Shown here: piece after piece, positions 36,713-48,574 of the stretch
Layout of the letters: every line of letters starts with the position of its first letter
Numbering within the stretch: the first letter of the stretch is position 1
Assembly (NCBI RefSeq): GCF_016545825.1
Contig: NC_052615.1
Location: 33,815,516 to 33,879,515, forward strand
Length of the DNA: 64,000 bases
Source: Eucalyptus grandis
Taxonomy: Eukaryota > Streptophyta > Magnoliopsida > Myrtales > Myrtaceae
Reading direction: 5' to 3'
Position numbers and translations under genes: made by a program
Notes under the pieces: model-generated
What the model was told of the DNA's origin: nothing
Database searches by the model: none
What the model saw: the letters and a program-made list of their open reading frames with translations, nothing else

Positions 36713-38129
36713 CTGCTGACGATGATTGTCTGCTACTACATAACCCACCGAGCTGGTTCACTAGCATGCTTACCAGACTCACTCAAGCCACACCTGCCTT
36801 ATCTCCTTTTTGACCTTCTCTCTACATATCTGATGACACCTGCCACTTTCCTACTGGCTGCTCCTAGAAAGAATGGTTCATTAATTTCACACGAGCTCAG
36901 GTATAACTAATTTCAGACTAATTTCATCTACATCAGTAATATGAAAATGGTAAATGGCCAATGATTCTAGTAGCAGTACAGACGACTAAGTAGAAATTTA
37001 TCGATTTGCCATAAGGTTATGGAGCTATCACCACGGTCTTTGGACTGCTTCCTCCTGAACTAAAAGCTGCAGGGAACTCACCTCTGATTTCGGATTGATT
37101 TGCTCAATCAATCTAAGAACCAAACAAAGCGTGCAGTAACACATTATAGCGCAAACAGCATTTTGCATCCTGACGTTCCGGACTGCTCATTTGATGTGAT
37201 AGTTTCTTCACGTATGTCATGATCTACCGGATGGGAAGATCTTTTACACTTTGCAGTGCCCAGTGATTTCCTTAAGAATCGTGTCCCTAATCATTCACAT
37301 TCTTCTCATGCATAGGCATGTCAGAATGAGAATGGTTGGAAGTAGAGGTTAGTTCAATGATACAATTTGTCCTTGCTTTGCTCAGGACTAGAAGGTATAA
37401 GGTATGCATATGTCATGGACTGGCAGTTTCTTGACTGCGGAATAGCCCGTGCAGCACAACCCGACACATACATGCCAAAAAAACATGCATAGCACCCATT
37501 GCGCTGTGCTTAAGACACAAGACAATTATTTACAAGGAAAGTTGGCTTCAAGCATTCAAAATAGATTAACAGATCCAGGGGGGCTCTTTGCAAAGTTGGA
37601 TTGCATTAACCACTGTATAATCCAAAGCATAAAACATGAAGCTCCTTTACCTAGAGCTTTTTCAACCAAAACTACAAGTCAAAAGGGAATACTGACGATA
37701 AGATGTCCCTTGCGGCAACAGGCAAGGCAGGATGACCAGCACAAACTTCTCTTGGAAATGATATGAAAACAATGCTCATGTGAAACTCAAGTCATGAATC
37801 GATACTTCCATCTCACACAGAAACACATCATGGCATGTATTGTCATTGAAAGTGACACAAAATAGCAGATGAAGATTGCATATGATATCATGCAGATAAG
37901 ATGTAACCAGCATCTCTCGTAGCAGCCGCAATGCCATGACTTTCAAAGTCATAAGCATTTGTTATCGAGTCTGAGTCGGAAGCTCAGACAAATGTCGTTT
38001 TTATTTATCTACATCCTTCTAATGGGATGCACTTGCAGCATCACCTAAACCAGAATTCAAGAAGAATAGTAAGAAGAAAAAGGCTGTCCAAGAATAAATA
38101 GAGCGATTCAAGCTGACTTCTCTTTCATA
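36713..38129. other. Spacer between TLDc and RING-finger genes
   Basis: Upstream region of the TLDc gene and 3' region of the RING gene, both on the minus strand. I see no further gene and no clear repeat. Confidence 0.4.
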
Positions 38130-40399
38130 CTATGAACTTGCCCCAAAGACACGGATTTTCTGCTCAATTGGGACACGGCAGCAAGGGCAAGTGGTTTTGC
38201 CCTTCCCCCAGTAACTGTCACTGCAATTAGCACAGATAACTTGGTGGGCACATGGCAAGAAAACAACTGAAACCTCGTCCTTCATGCACAGTATGCATTG
38301 TCTATCTCTATTCACCTCAGGTGAGTCCTCCAGTTCCAATTGATGAAGCAGCCTGGCAATTGCTTCTCCTTCTGGTTTCCCCCCCTCAGACTTCGCCGCA
38401 GGGGAAGCATGCGATCCGTGATGTACATCAGCAGATTGGGCGGATGCAGACATCTTCAGGCGCGAAAGCTCCTGTTCAAGTCTTCTAATATCATCCTTTT
38501 GACGTTGGAAGTCTATCTCTATCTTCAAGCGCAAAGATTCAAGCTTCCTTTTGCTGCTTGCCTCAGCTGCTTCCTTCAATCGCCGCTCCTCCTCCACTTG
38601 TGCCTGGGCACGCTCTTTGTCTTTCTTTGCCTGCTTCCACTTAGACTGCAACAACATTGCAGTTCTTAGCTTGTGCAGTCAAAGAGTGGACAGAAATTCA
38701 AGACAATTATACTGACTAGAATTGCAGGCAACAAATCAACAGTTGAAAGACCTTATGAAAAAATAATCCGCACACGCGAAAATCAAAATAAAAACAAAAT
38801 AAAGTTCAAAAATAATTCTACTCACTTTACGAAAAGCAAAACTATGTGAATGTTGACTCTCCTGTGTACAAGGAACTAATTCACTAGAGAGGGCTTTTTG
38901 AAGTACTATTCATGCCAATATAGTTAAGAAGTATAACATTAAGCTACCAATAAGATATCTAAAGCAAATGTGTATAGCTCAGAGATTTCCCATAACACCT
39001 CTGAGAGTGAATGCTCGCTTTAATAAAACCAAATATACCAAAAGCACATTCAGCAAAACTAGACATATAATCAGCCATGACTCAGTCACTGTCAATATGC
39101 CTGGATGTTGATGACAAAAATCAAAGTTAAGACAGCTCTCTCATAATGAATGAGCAGTAATGACAGATGTATCAAACATTCTGAAGGCTAATCTCAGCCA
39201 TGATATGATGATTCAGGAAATGTTTACATGAAAGTTTCAGAACTAGTCTCATGAAAAGATGGGCGAAGTGGCCGGATGGAGTTCCACCCTGCTCAATTGC
39301 TCAACTGCTAGCGGGTCACCTTGTGGTGGCTTCAGAGACTTATATCTTATCTGACATAGCACATATACTTAGTCCGGCACAGACACCAACCAGCCTGTCA
39401 TTATCCAAGGTTCAATTTGGCGGGCATGCCCCTTAATCATCTCAGCATTTCAGTAGAGCTGCAATGGACACAAAACAGGTCGGATGCTCCAATTGCCTGG
39501 CCTTCAATCCTAATAACTATTAGAACACCTTTGCTCCAAAACAGTACATCAATGACCACTCTACAACAAGAGTCAACCCACTCCAGTTTGCCAGTGTCAA
39601 GCTGGCATGATGCAGTCTTTGGTTAATCCAGTTCAAGGGGTTCAAGGGTGCCAGACTAATAACCACCTTCCAGTCCAGCTGGTTGAACAAACTGTTCCAG
39701 TCCAGTTTTTAAAGCAATGTTTGTCTCCCTTGTACTTGATTCAGATCTTTAAGCAGACAAGTCAAGGGTCTTGTCCTTATAGAGATAAGGGCAATGCAAG
39801 CATTACCTTCGATATTTTAAAAAAAAATCTTGTCAAGATAAGTACTAGACATTCAATCGTCAAAATCCAGAAATCCACTGTTATAACTACAGGAGCAAAC
39901 AAATGAAGACAGCCAAATGAGGAGAGCCATAAAATAATAAATTGATGTCCCTAGGTGCAATAAAAATGATAGGTATTTAGTAATAAATATAAACAGTAAA
40001 AGCAAATTAAGCATGTACTAAATGTAAAAGGGCATACTAAACCAGCATCAGCAACAAAAGAAGTAACAATCAATCATCAATTGCAAAACATAATAAATTA
40101 TCCAATAATCAGAAAAATTCAGTTGCCAAATAAACAAAACACAATATATAATTGCCTCTTCAGGATTTTCAGATGCCAAACGAGAATTTCATACTAAAAT
40201 AAACCTAATTGCACCATACATGGTTGTCTATAATTTCCAGAACAAGAATGTCTCTTCAAGCTTGTCTTTTTGGAAACCCATTTTACCTTCCTCCCTGACA
40301 CCCCCCCTCTCAACCCCCCTTCCTGCGGCATTCGACTTATCTTCCATAGTTCTATACTCACTTCATCATTGCTCATGCTAATCTATACTACTATTCATT

Positions 40400-40462
<63 letters not shown>

Positions 40463-40637
40463 TGAAGCTCTATGTATCATAAAAGAGCCTTTAAGGCAAA
40501 ACAGTATGTGCTAGTAACTTTTTAGCTAGGGTATGTATTCAGATTGCTTACTTTGGAAGTAGATATAATTTTTTTCAAACACTTCCATAGTTCTATACTC
40601 ACTTCATCATTGCTCATGCTAATCTATACTACTATTC

Positions 40638-40688
<51 letters not shown>

Positions 40689-43083
40689 TATGAAGCTCTA
40701 TGTATCATAAAAGAGCCTTTAAGGAAAAACAGTATGTGCTAGTTCAGTGACTTTTTAGCTAGGGTATGTATTCAGATTGCTCACTTGGAAGTAGATATAA
40801 TTTTTTTCAAACACTAAGCTGAACCAGCTGACTATAATGCTAAACAGAACCAGAGCACTACAATATCCATGGCGCATCAATGAAGTATCATGCCAGTTGC
40901 CGAAAGAAGATGAATGCATCCTGACAATAAATGATTAGAAATACGAATTTATAGGGAATGCAATGATTGACAAGCACATGTGCATGCAAATATGAGCAAC
41001 AATCAAAACTGATTTGTTGCTGAAACATTTGCAATGTTAATTTAATCATATGCATTGAAGCTGTCCCTAATTTGTATCGAACATTTCAAACAGTTATACC
41101 ATAGATAATTAGAATTTACTTGTAACTAGGAGTTTAATATAAAGGACCGATTTAACCATGTAAGGCCGCATCTGGAAATGTTGAGTCCCGAATAGGGAAA
41201 ACTTATAGAGACCTAAGAACCTTGGCAAACATATCAAATGCATAGCAGACTAGCAACGGAACACAGGCCGTAGTAGATAATAACTGGTCTTTACAGTCCA
41301 GGACCCGCACTTGCAGGAATGTCAGAAGTAATTCAACTCACCTCTGCTTCTTCTGAAGCCTGATTAATTTGAACCAACTGCTGTTGCAAGTCCGAGATTT
41401 TCCGTTTCTCCTCGGCAATGTCCTCCTGCATCTTTGTCTTCTGCTTCTCCCAAGCCAAAAGCTTCTTCAGGGACCTCTTTTCTCTCTTAGCCACCTCAAG
41501 ACAGGAGGACACCGACTCCGAAGCACTCAACTTGGAAGCCTCCAATTCAGCTCTGATTTCTGCATTTTCAGTCTCCAGCCGCCTCACAGCCGCATTTGCT
41601 CGGTCCACTTGACCACTTGCCTTCCTTAAAGCAGTCTCCATATCTGATAGTCTCTTCATAGTAGTTTCTTCTAGAGTCTGTTTCCCTTTCTTCAATCTTT
41701 GGGTCTCATCCATTTCCATCCTCAGCAATTTGAGCTCTGTCATGTCGCTGCTAAGCTTTCTAGCTGCTTGCATTGCCTTCTGCTGTGCCCACTCCTTCCT
41801 CTCCTTCACTTGCTTCTCAAGATCCTTGATCTGACGAAGCATAGACAAAATTATCTCGTCCTTCCGCTCTTCTTCGGCAACCTCTGGATTCTCATCAATA
41901 TTTGCGCCGATATCCATGTCGAGAAATTTACGCATCATGGCATGGAGATCATCTTGGTTCTTTGTGTTCCTCGACTCTGTATTCTTCTCCACCACACCTT
42001 TCTCCCGCGAAACAACTGAGGCACCTCCACTAGGCGATCCATTTTGCAATAAAGGAGTTTGTCCCCTCAAAGTCTTTGCATTTGCCCGGAAACCAGCTGC
42101 AAACATTGCAACATTCCTTTTCAGCAAAGATTTCATCGACGGCGAAAGGTTAAACCTTTTTGGACACTCGATATCCTTTTGCAATGCCAGTCCTCCTATA
42201 TCTCCCAAGCCATTGACAGCCTCCGCGTAATCGTTTCCACCGTTACTAAATCCGCAACCACCAAGAAACCTACTCAGCACCGGAGCCGAAACGCAGGCAG
42301 CGGGCTCATTAGCCCCGCTCTCAGCATCGCTCTTATCACCAACCGGACCCAATCCCTCACACGGCGATGGAACCACCGGAATTTCGATCGTGCTCGCGCG
42401 ACCCACGTGAAGGTCGCTCATGAGGAGACACCACATAGCATCTCCCCTGCTCAAATTCGGCCTCACCTGCTGCAGCAGGCACACCATCCCCGCGAGCGAG
42501 TACTCCTCCAACTGCTTCAAATCCGAGAAACCCAGCTCGGACTCGCCCGAGCCGGCGCCGGCGCCGTCCCCGCCGGCGCCGCAGGCGCCGCCCTCGGATC
42601 CGCCGCTGTTCAGATAAGCCAGCGTGTTGTGGAGGATGTTGGTGAGCATGTCCATGCCGCCGTAGCAATGCCCGTTGCGGAGCACCGCGGCGAGCGCGAC
42701 GTCCTCGTCGTAGCCGAGGGCGCAGACCTTGGCGAGGGCCTCGTTGTAGTAGAACTGCACGTGCTTCCGCAGGAGCTCCTCCAGCTGCTCCTCGGTGCAG
42801 TAGCCCCAGGCGCTGCTGTCGTCGAGATTTGGGCCGGGGCCGGGGTTCGGGTTCTGCTCCGAGGGCGGGCCCGGGGGCGGGGCTCGGGGCGAATCGGAGG
42901 GGCCGTGGCCGTGGCCGGGGCCGGGGCCCGATTCGGGCGGCGGCGCCGCGGCGGAGGGATCGGGGATCGGCGGCGGATTCGGGCGGTGGGCGGGGGCGGC
43001 GGGGGATCCATGTCGGGCCGAGAGGATCGGGAATGCGATCGCCGATTGGGTCGGATGTGCTTGTCCCGCGCGGGGCCGGTCAT
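38130..43083 (-). CDS. MIP1: MIP1/RF298-type RING E3 ubiquitin ligase, apparent one-base frameshift near the N-terminus
   Basis: Two exons on the minus strand, 43083-41342 and 38645-38130, with an intron of 2,696 bases. The family (MND1-interacting protein 1, RF298, RF4) are RING-type E3 ligases. The start ATG at 43083 opens MTGPARDKHIRPNRRSHS, like the family N-terminus. The conserved domain GYCTEEQLEELLRKHVQFYY, GYDEDVALAAVLRNGHCYGG and TNILHNTLAYL follows but in another frame. Exon 1 is 1,742 bases, two more than a multiple of three, although its donor is in phase 0; one base seems to be missing, probably in the C-rich tract near 42990-43015. Long coiled coils occupy the middle (RKLSSDMTELKLLRMEMDET). 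The C-terminal RING is CILC, LPCAHQVICANC, CPCC. Restored length would be about 750 residues. No ATG in the second frame precedes the conserved domain. Either an assembly error or a real lesion. Confidence 0.9.
40341..40815. repeat. Tandem duplication of ~240 bases with (TA)n runs, inside the RING-gene intron
   Basis: The sequence CTTCCATAGTTCTATACTCA recurs at about 40341 and 40581. The two copies agree almost base for base, including CATTTATATATA, a long (TA)n run (40410-40458 and 40640-40684), GAAGCTCTATGTATCATAAA and GGTATGTATTCAGATTGCT. The TA runs differ in length. Confidence 0.92.
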
Positions 43084-43294
43084 CTGCGGAGCTGGTGGTG
43101 CGCTGACTGCTGCGATGAAGGCGACGTGGTTTTTTGTAGGTTGAAGGAGGGAGGAGGAAGGAGGAAGGAGGAAGGAGGAGGAGTGAGGGGAAGAAGGGAA
43201 ACGAAATCTTTTATTTCGACAGAAACAGTTTTGGCCTTCCTTATTTTTCTTGAGAAATATATTAGGGGAAAAATAAAGGTTCTTTTGTTTTTCA

Positions 43295-43297
43295 AAT

Positions 43298-43329
<32 letters not shown>
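43295..43329. repeat. (CT)n microsatellite upstream of the RING gene
   Basis: A CT run of about 33 bases lies 210-250 bases before the RING-gene start. On the gene's own strand it reads (GA)n and may be in the leader. Confidence 0.9.
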
Positions 43330-43332
<3 letters not shown>

Positions 43333-43455
43333 ATCATGTTTGGTAGGTGAAACAAAATTATTATTATTTTTTTAAATTTTAGGAATGAGCTCGATAAAAA
43401 AATTTCTTACAGTGTACTGAAATTAGAGAAAATTTTAAATAAGAGCATGAAATAC
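43330..43455. other. Upstream AT-rich DNA of the RING gene
   Basis: Short AT-rich stretch between the CT microsatellite and the long inverted repeat; nothing specific is seen in it. Confidence 0.3.
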
Positions 43456-44504
43456 ACAGATAAGATTTGTTTATAAATAATACACATCATATATATATAT
43501 ATATTTTTTTATTTCATCATATATTCATGTCAGCCATCGTCTTTTATAATTTTTAGGGAGAAATTCTAAATAAAGGCATGAAAATGCATTCATTTTTTCA
43601 AATAAGGATCTAACCTCACTCATTGTAAAAGGGATTTTCCTCTTTTAAATTTTTAGATAATTTCCTTTTATTTATTTATTTATTTTTGCTTTCCTTTTTA
43701 TAAATTTCTTTCCATAAAAAAGTCAAAAAAGAAAAAAAGTGATAAAACTTTAAAAAACAAAGAAGAATTGCACAAGCTCTTCACCTGGAGTCATCGCCCC
43801 ATTGCCAATAGAGTGTTAGCAATGGCTGGCAAGGTCGTTGGCGCTCGAGTAAGTTTGGCAAGCTAGACCTACGCGAGAACCGGCGAACATTGCCCAGGGT
43901 TATCGCCCTCTCCTAGGCCCTTGCCTCTAGTCGACGAAGGTCGTCACCAATAGAGATGAGCATGGTTCAGGTGAGCGGTTCTCAATCTAGGATCAAGAAT
44001 CGCCTACTAAGAAATGATTATGAAAAATTGGAAATGGAAACAACCCATTTTTATAGATCCACTCAAGAATTGGATCGCCAGTTTGGTTTCAAGCGATCCA
44101 AGTGGTTCCCAGTTCCCTTGGGGACTAGCCATGGTTGCCACCCACCTACGATGGGGTAACGACCATAGGCGCGAGGACAAGTCCTTCCTATATTTTACTT
44201 TTCTTTTTAAAATCTTTTTTAACTTTTAGTTCAATTTAATCAAAATTTGGGTTATAATTATTTTTTGAGGAAAATGCCCTTGATCGGCTAGAATATTTAG
44301 TCGGCCAGTAAAATAGGCTCTTATTTGAAACAATCATAGCCACATACCCTTATTTGAGACTGATATGGCTATTTCAAGCTTTTATTTTGGATAAGATTCA
44401 TTTCAGAACTTTATTTGAAAAAATGAAGGCACTTCATGCTTTTATTTAAAATTTTCCCACGAAAATTATAATAGAGGATGGTTGACAAGAATATATGAGG
44501 AGAT

Positions 44505-44545
<41 letters not shown>

Positions 44546-44605
44546 TGTATTTATTGTCATTAAAAATATATTTATAAGCAGATCTTGCTCTTGCTGGCTT
44601 GCCAA
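43455..44605. mobile_element. Long inverted-repeat element
   Basis: The left arm 43455-43625 pairs with the right arm 44390-44605. Mirrored landmarks are AAGATTTGTTTATAAATAAT with its right counterpart, ACACATCATATATATA beside a (TA)n run in both arms, CATATATTC-TGTCA-CCAT, and AAATAAA-GCATGAA followed by CATTTTTTCAAATAA. The middle (43780-44180) is GC-richer and non-coding. This looks like a non-autonomous DNA transposon with long terminal inverted repeats (Mutator-like or foldback). No target duplication was identified. Confidence 0.7.
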
Positions 44606-46028
44606 AAATAAGCATTTTCTCATTTTTGTCAGTAAATCATGAGAGAAAAAAAGTGGCATATACATTAATAACTTAGATTATTTTCATTGTCACGGTTTGG
44701 TGGATTAAGTAGGTAATTATTATCAACCCTTGTCTTAATTAATGCGTGGCTAACAATCCCTAACTCTTGTAAAATTGTCAATTTTACGATTGTTTCGTTT
44801 CCTTGAAAATTCACATTTGTAACATTTTCCTAAAAATGACTAGCTACATGGTTTGGAGTAATTAGTCAACAAAAAATATTTTTATTCTCGATACTAATTT
44901 ACGCATAAATATAACAATATTTTTTATTCATTTACTTTTGTATGTAATATTTGTGATCAATTTCATTCATTCGTTTTCCATAAAACAAATGAAATGAGTT
45001 TACGAATTGATTTTTTTCTTTTAAAAGTACAATCAAGTTTCTTAGAGAAGGAAAAGAGCCCTTGCTTCAATGGTGTTGGTGGCATAACTACTTGATCCCA
45101 TTGAACGAGAGTCAAATGACATTTGCGACCGCAGTAAAGGGTCGGTCGCCTCTAATTTTGTGCATATCTAGACGAGGGCACGGGCCCTGGTTTCAATGAT
45201 ATTGGTAGCGTCGTCATGCGCTGCCATCGAGCGATAGACGAACGGCAATTGTGATCATCGCACGAGGATCGGCCCCCCCCTTATTGGGTGGTGAACGGTG
45301 GTGGCACCATCCAACCCGCCATCAATTGACGGAAGAAGCCGGCCTGTTTGCACTTGCTCACGAGCCCTTCCACCCTCCAGGCTCCAGCATCACTTCCCCT
45401 ACGGGGGTCAACGATCTCTTTAAGATAAAGTGCACTTTTGGCTCTTAAATTGCAAATGTATGCAGTGATGACTTTGGCAACTAACCCTTGATCTCAACTC
45501 AAGTAGTGTTTGCAGTCAAATATAAAGTTAAAAAGAGTTATGGAATTTTTCATATAATTCGATAGATATAAAAGAGTACATAAAGAGCCTAATTGTGAGC
45601 TTTATGATATGACTATATAAAGTAACATATATCAATCAAGATATACACAGTTGTACGGAGATATGCGCTCAATCTTGAAAGATACATAAAATCAATAGAA
45701 ATATCCTAATTATTTTGAATATAGAAAAATATCCTAACTATCTCTAATGTTTGACAAAAATATTTATAATTTTCTCAAAAGTATTTTTCTACGTTAGATA
45801 TAATTATGATATTTTTGTTAATTCTCTTTATCTAATGTATCCTTCTTCAACAAACATTGAAACATATAGAAAATTTTCTCAAATCTCGTGGTATAAAATG
45901 AATATGATTTTGTACTATACTTTTGGTACATACTCAATGCAACGGAACATCAACAATGAACAACTTTTGTTTGGGCGCTCTTAGCTAATTTCAGCTAGGG
46001 TCTAACTTAGATTAGTAAGAAGACCTAT
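44606..46028. other. Intergenic DNA left of the Copia element
   Basis: AT-rich DNA with a GC-richer patch at 45050-45430 where two related stretches (CTTGCTTCAATGGTGTTGGT at about 45061 and CTGGTTTCAATGATATTGGT at about 45187) occur in tandem. No gene is recognisable. Confidence 0.35.
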
Positions 46029-46261
46029 TGGAAATATGGTTCAATATTGTAGGAGATACATATTCTGATTGATTTAGTTAGATCAGTAATTGATATTGTT
46101 AATCCATAATTGGTTTGGTAGAATAGGAAACGTAATCATAATGTAATCATGTATATTTCTTTCATGCTTTTCTCTAGCATTATAAATAAAGCACTGTACA
46201 TGTACAATGATATACAAAAAATATAGAATCACAGTTCCTTCAAAATATCCTTCAATTTTTG
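46029..46261 (+). repeat. 5' LTR of the Copia element
   Basis: Begins TGGAAATATGG and ends TTCAATTTTTG. It shares TTGATATTGTTAAT, GTAATCATGTATATTTCTTT and ACATGTACAATGATATA with the right LTR. A TATA-like ATTATAAATAAAG at about 46180 is the probable promoter. Confidence 0.85.
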
Positions 46262-46304
46262 TCTTGGTATTAGAGCCACCCTTCCTGACCTACATTTCGT
46301 AATA

Positions 46305-48574
46305 CTAGAATTGTCCTCAGTTCCTTTTCTTGAATTGTTTTCAAATTTCCATCCTGGAAGACAAACCGGCAAACCGAGTTAGAATTTAACCTTTCTTGAT
46401 ACCATGGCAAAAAACAAGAATGTTAAGAACTCCTCAATGGAGGAAACCTTCTTAAACTAAACTTTGTTAACATTAGATCAAATTGATCTAGATGAGGAGT
46501 AGGTTATCCCTAATCCTAGTGATAACTAGAACACAACTAATGTGGCCGACCCTCTTCCTGCTTTAGTTCAGATACCTGAGCCAATGCACTAGCCCTCATT
46601 TAAGTGGTATCTTGTCCAAGGCCAATGGACGGGCGAGCTAGGACAAGCATGAGCTCAGCATGGCCCAATAGGAGAGAACTTTTGGGATTTTGGAACTTAG
46701 CCAAATAGAGGAGGAAATATCCTCCTTCGCATGTAATCGACCCGAATGAGGGTTCGGGTCAAATAGATCCGAGTCATAGGATTGGATCCATATTGGGTTG
46801 AGGCTTTTCACCCGGTTTCATATTGTCGGGTCACGTGAACCCGGGTCATGGAATCGAATCCATATTGGGTCAAGGGGGAATTCCCTATCCGGTGTTTTCA
46901 GACGATTTCATGTTGTATGTTCTTCTAGTTAACGGCGGTGCTGGTAGTCTTGAACTTAGCGACCCCCTCTTCACATCACCGGTTGATGGATTAGAGTTGT
47001 GACTCATCTACTTGCAGCTCACTGGACCGCAAAGTTATAGTGCTTGGATGCGGGACCTCTAGCAAGCCCTTGTCATAAAGGATAAGGATAGGTTTCTCGA
47101 TGGTACGATTCTCTTCTCGACCGAGGAGCGTCTCCAGAGACACTGGGAGACATTGGCGAAAGTGCAACCGGTTGGTTCGCACTTAGATTGGCAACTATTT
47201 AGCCCTCAAGTCATGGCTGGGCTACCACTGACCAAAGACTCCAAGAGGTTCTGGGAGAGCATCCACAAAATGTACGGTTGTTTGGAATGCCAAAACTGTT
47301 CACCATCACCCAAAGCTTGTCGGAGTTCAAGCAAGAGAACCCGCAAGGGAACCTTTCGATTATCACTTGCTTCAACCGACTCTCAGTCCTTTGGAATGAA
47401 CTTTAAGTAGTAGAGGAGCAGCTCGAGGGTCCTAAGAGCACTCTCAAACAATATAGGGAGATGAAGGAGAGAGAGAAGGCCATGAGATTCTTACTTGTCC
47501 TCAAAAAGTCGTATTCGTCGTTTCGATCGCAAATCCTTGCGATGGGCCCCTCGTTGCCTCTCGATAGGATCTATCGGTTGGCTGTTCAAGAAGAAAGCCA
47601 ATGGCTCACCATGACTGAGCAAGGTCGAGCTGGCAAAGGGGTGCGTCCCACCACCTATCCCTTCGGCGTTGCTTTAGGTGGGACAACCGCTGGTGGAGCA
47701 CTCAAGAGATCTAAAAGCCAAGGGGGAGGACTTGCAATTGTGAATCTAAGAGAAATCAAGGGATCCCTACGGTTTTTCGCATGAACAGGTTGGATCATCC
47801 CGCAAGATCAAATGGATGGGATCAGAGGGATGGATCGAGCGGCTGGGATCAACATGCAGGAATGGACAGCCCTTGATTCTCCATTAGCTCTGCTGAATCA
47901 AACGGCTATTATCAAGCCACGTTGGCCATTAGTTATAAAGTATCCCACGGCTCACGAAATGCCATATGATCAAGGAAGGTTAGTGGGAAAAATTCTAGAT
48001 TTAAAAATAAATATTGTGAATATTGCAAGCATCTGCATTACACTATCGACACATGCTAAAAATTATACGGGAAACCTAATAATAAAGACCAAAGGGAGAA
48101 TGAATCTATTGCTTATCAGGTTTCTGCACAAAAAGTTGATGGGGGCATATCAGATTATTACCCAAGATCAATATTAGAACATTATGAAGGCTCTCAGTTA
48201 ATTATCAAACAATGACAAGGCTGCAAGTTTCTCGGGTACTTTTCTTGGCAAGAAAATTTTAATATCAATTGATGTATGAATAATTGATTTAGGTGCCGGT
48301 GACTACATAATTTGCAATGAGTAAATTATTTTCTCATTTAGTGTGTCTTCTAAATGGAAATATCACTCATGTCACCAAAATTGATACTGTTCATTTCAGT
48401 TCAAATATTACTCTATAAAAAATGTCTTGTAAATCCTTGATTTTGAGTTCAACTTCTTATCCATCTCAAAAGTTTGTAAGGATAATTTTTATCTTGCCAT
48501 ATTCAATTCAAAAAATTGCTTCTTTTAGGATCTTTTGACTAGTAGATTGATGGGCTTGAGTAGTTTCGCATATA
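46305..48574 (+). pseudogene. Copia gag region, copy A (broken)
   Basis: The ATG at 46404 opens MAKNKNVKNSSMEETF but hits a stop at once. Further down, frame fragments resemble Copia gag (ERE-KAMRFLLVLKKSYSSFRS, QILAMGPSLPLDRIYRLAVQ). Copy B at 51962-54389 shares the same early stops, so the gag was already broken when it was duplicated. Confidence 0.75.

Noticed and set aside
42059..43144. 361-codon open frame on the plus strand
   Set aside because: It is antisense to exon 1 of the RING E3 gene in a GC-rich stretch; the minus strand carries the conserved domain.
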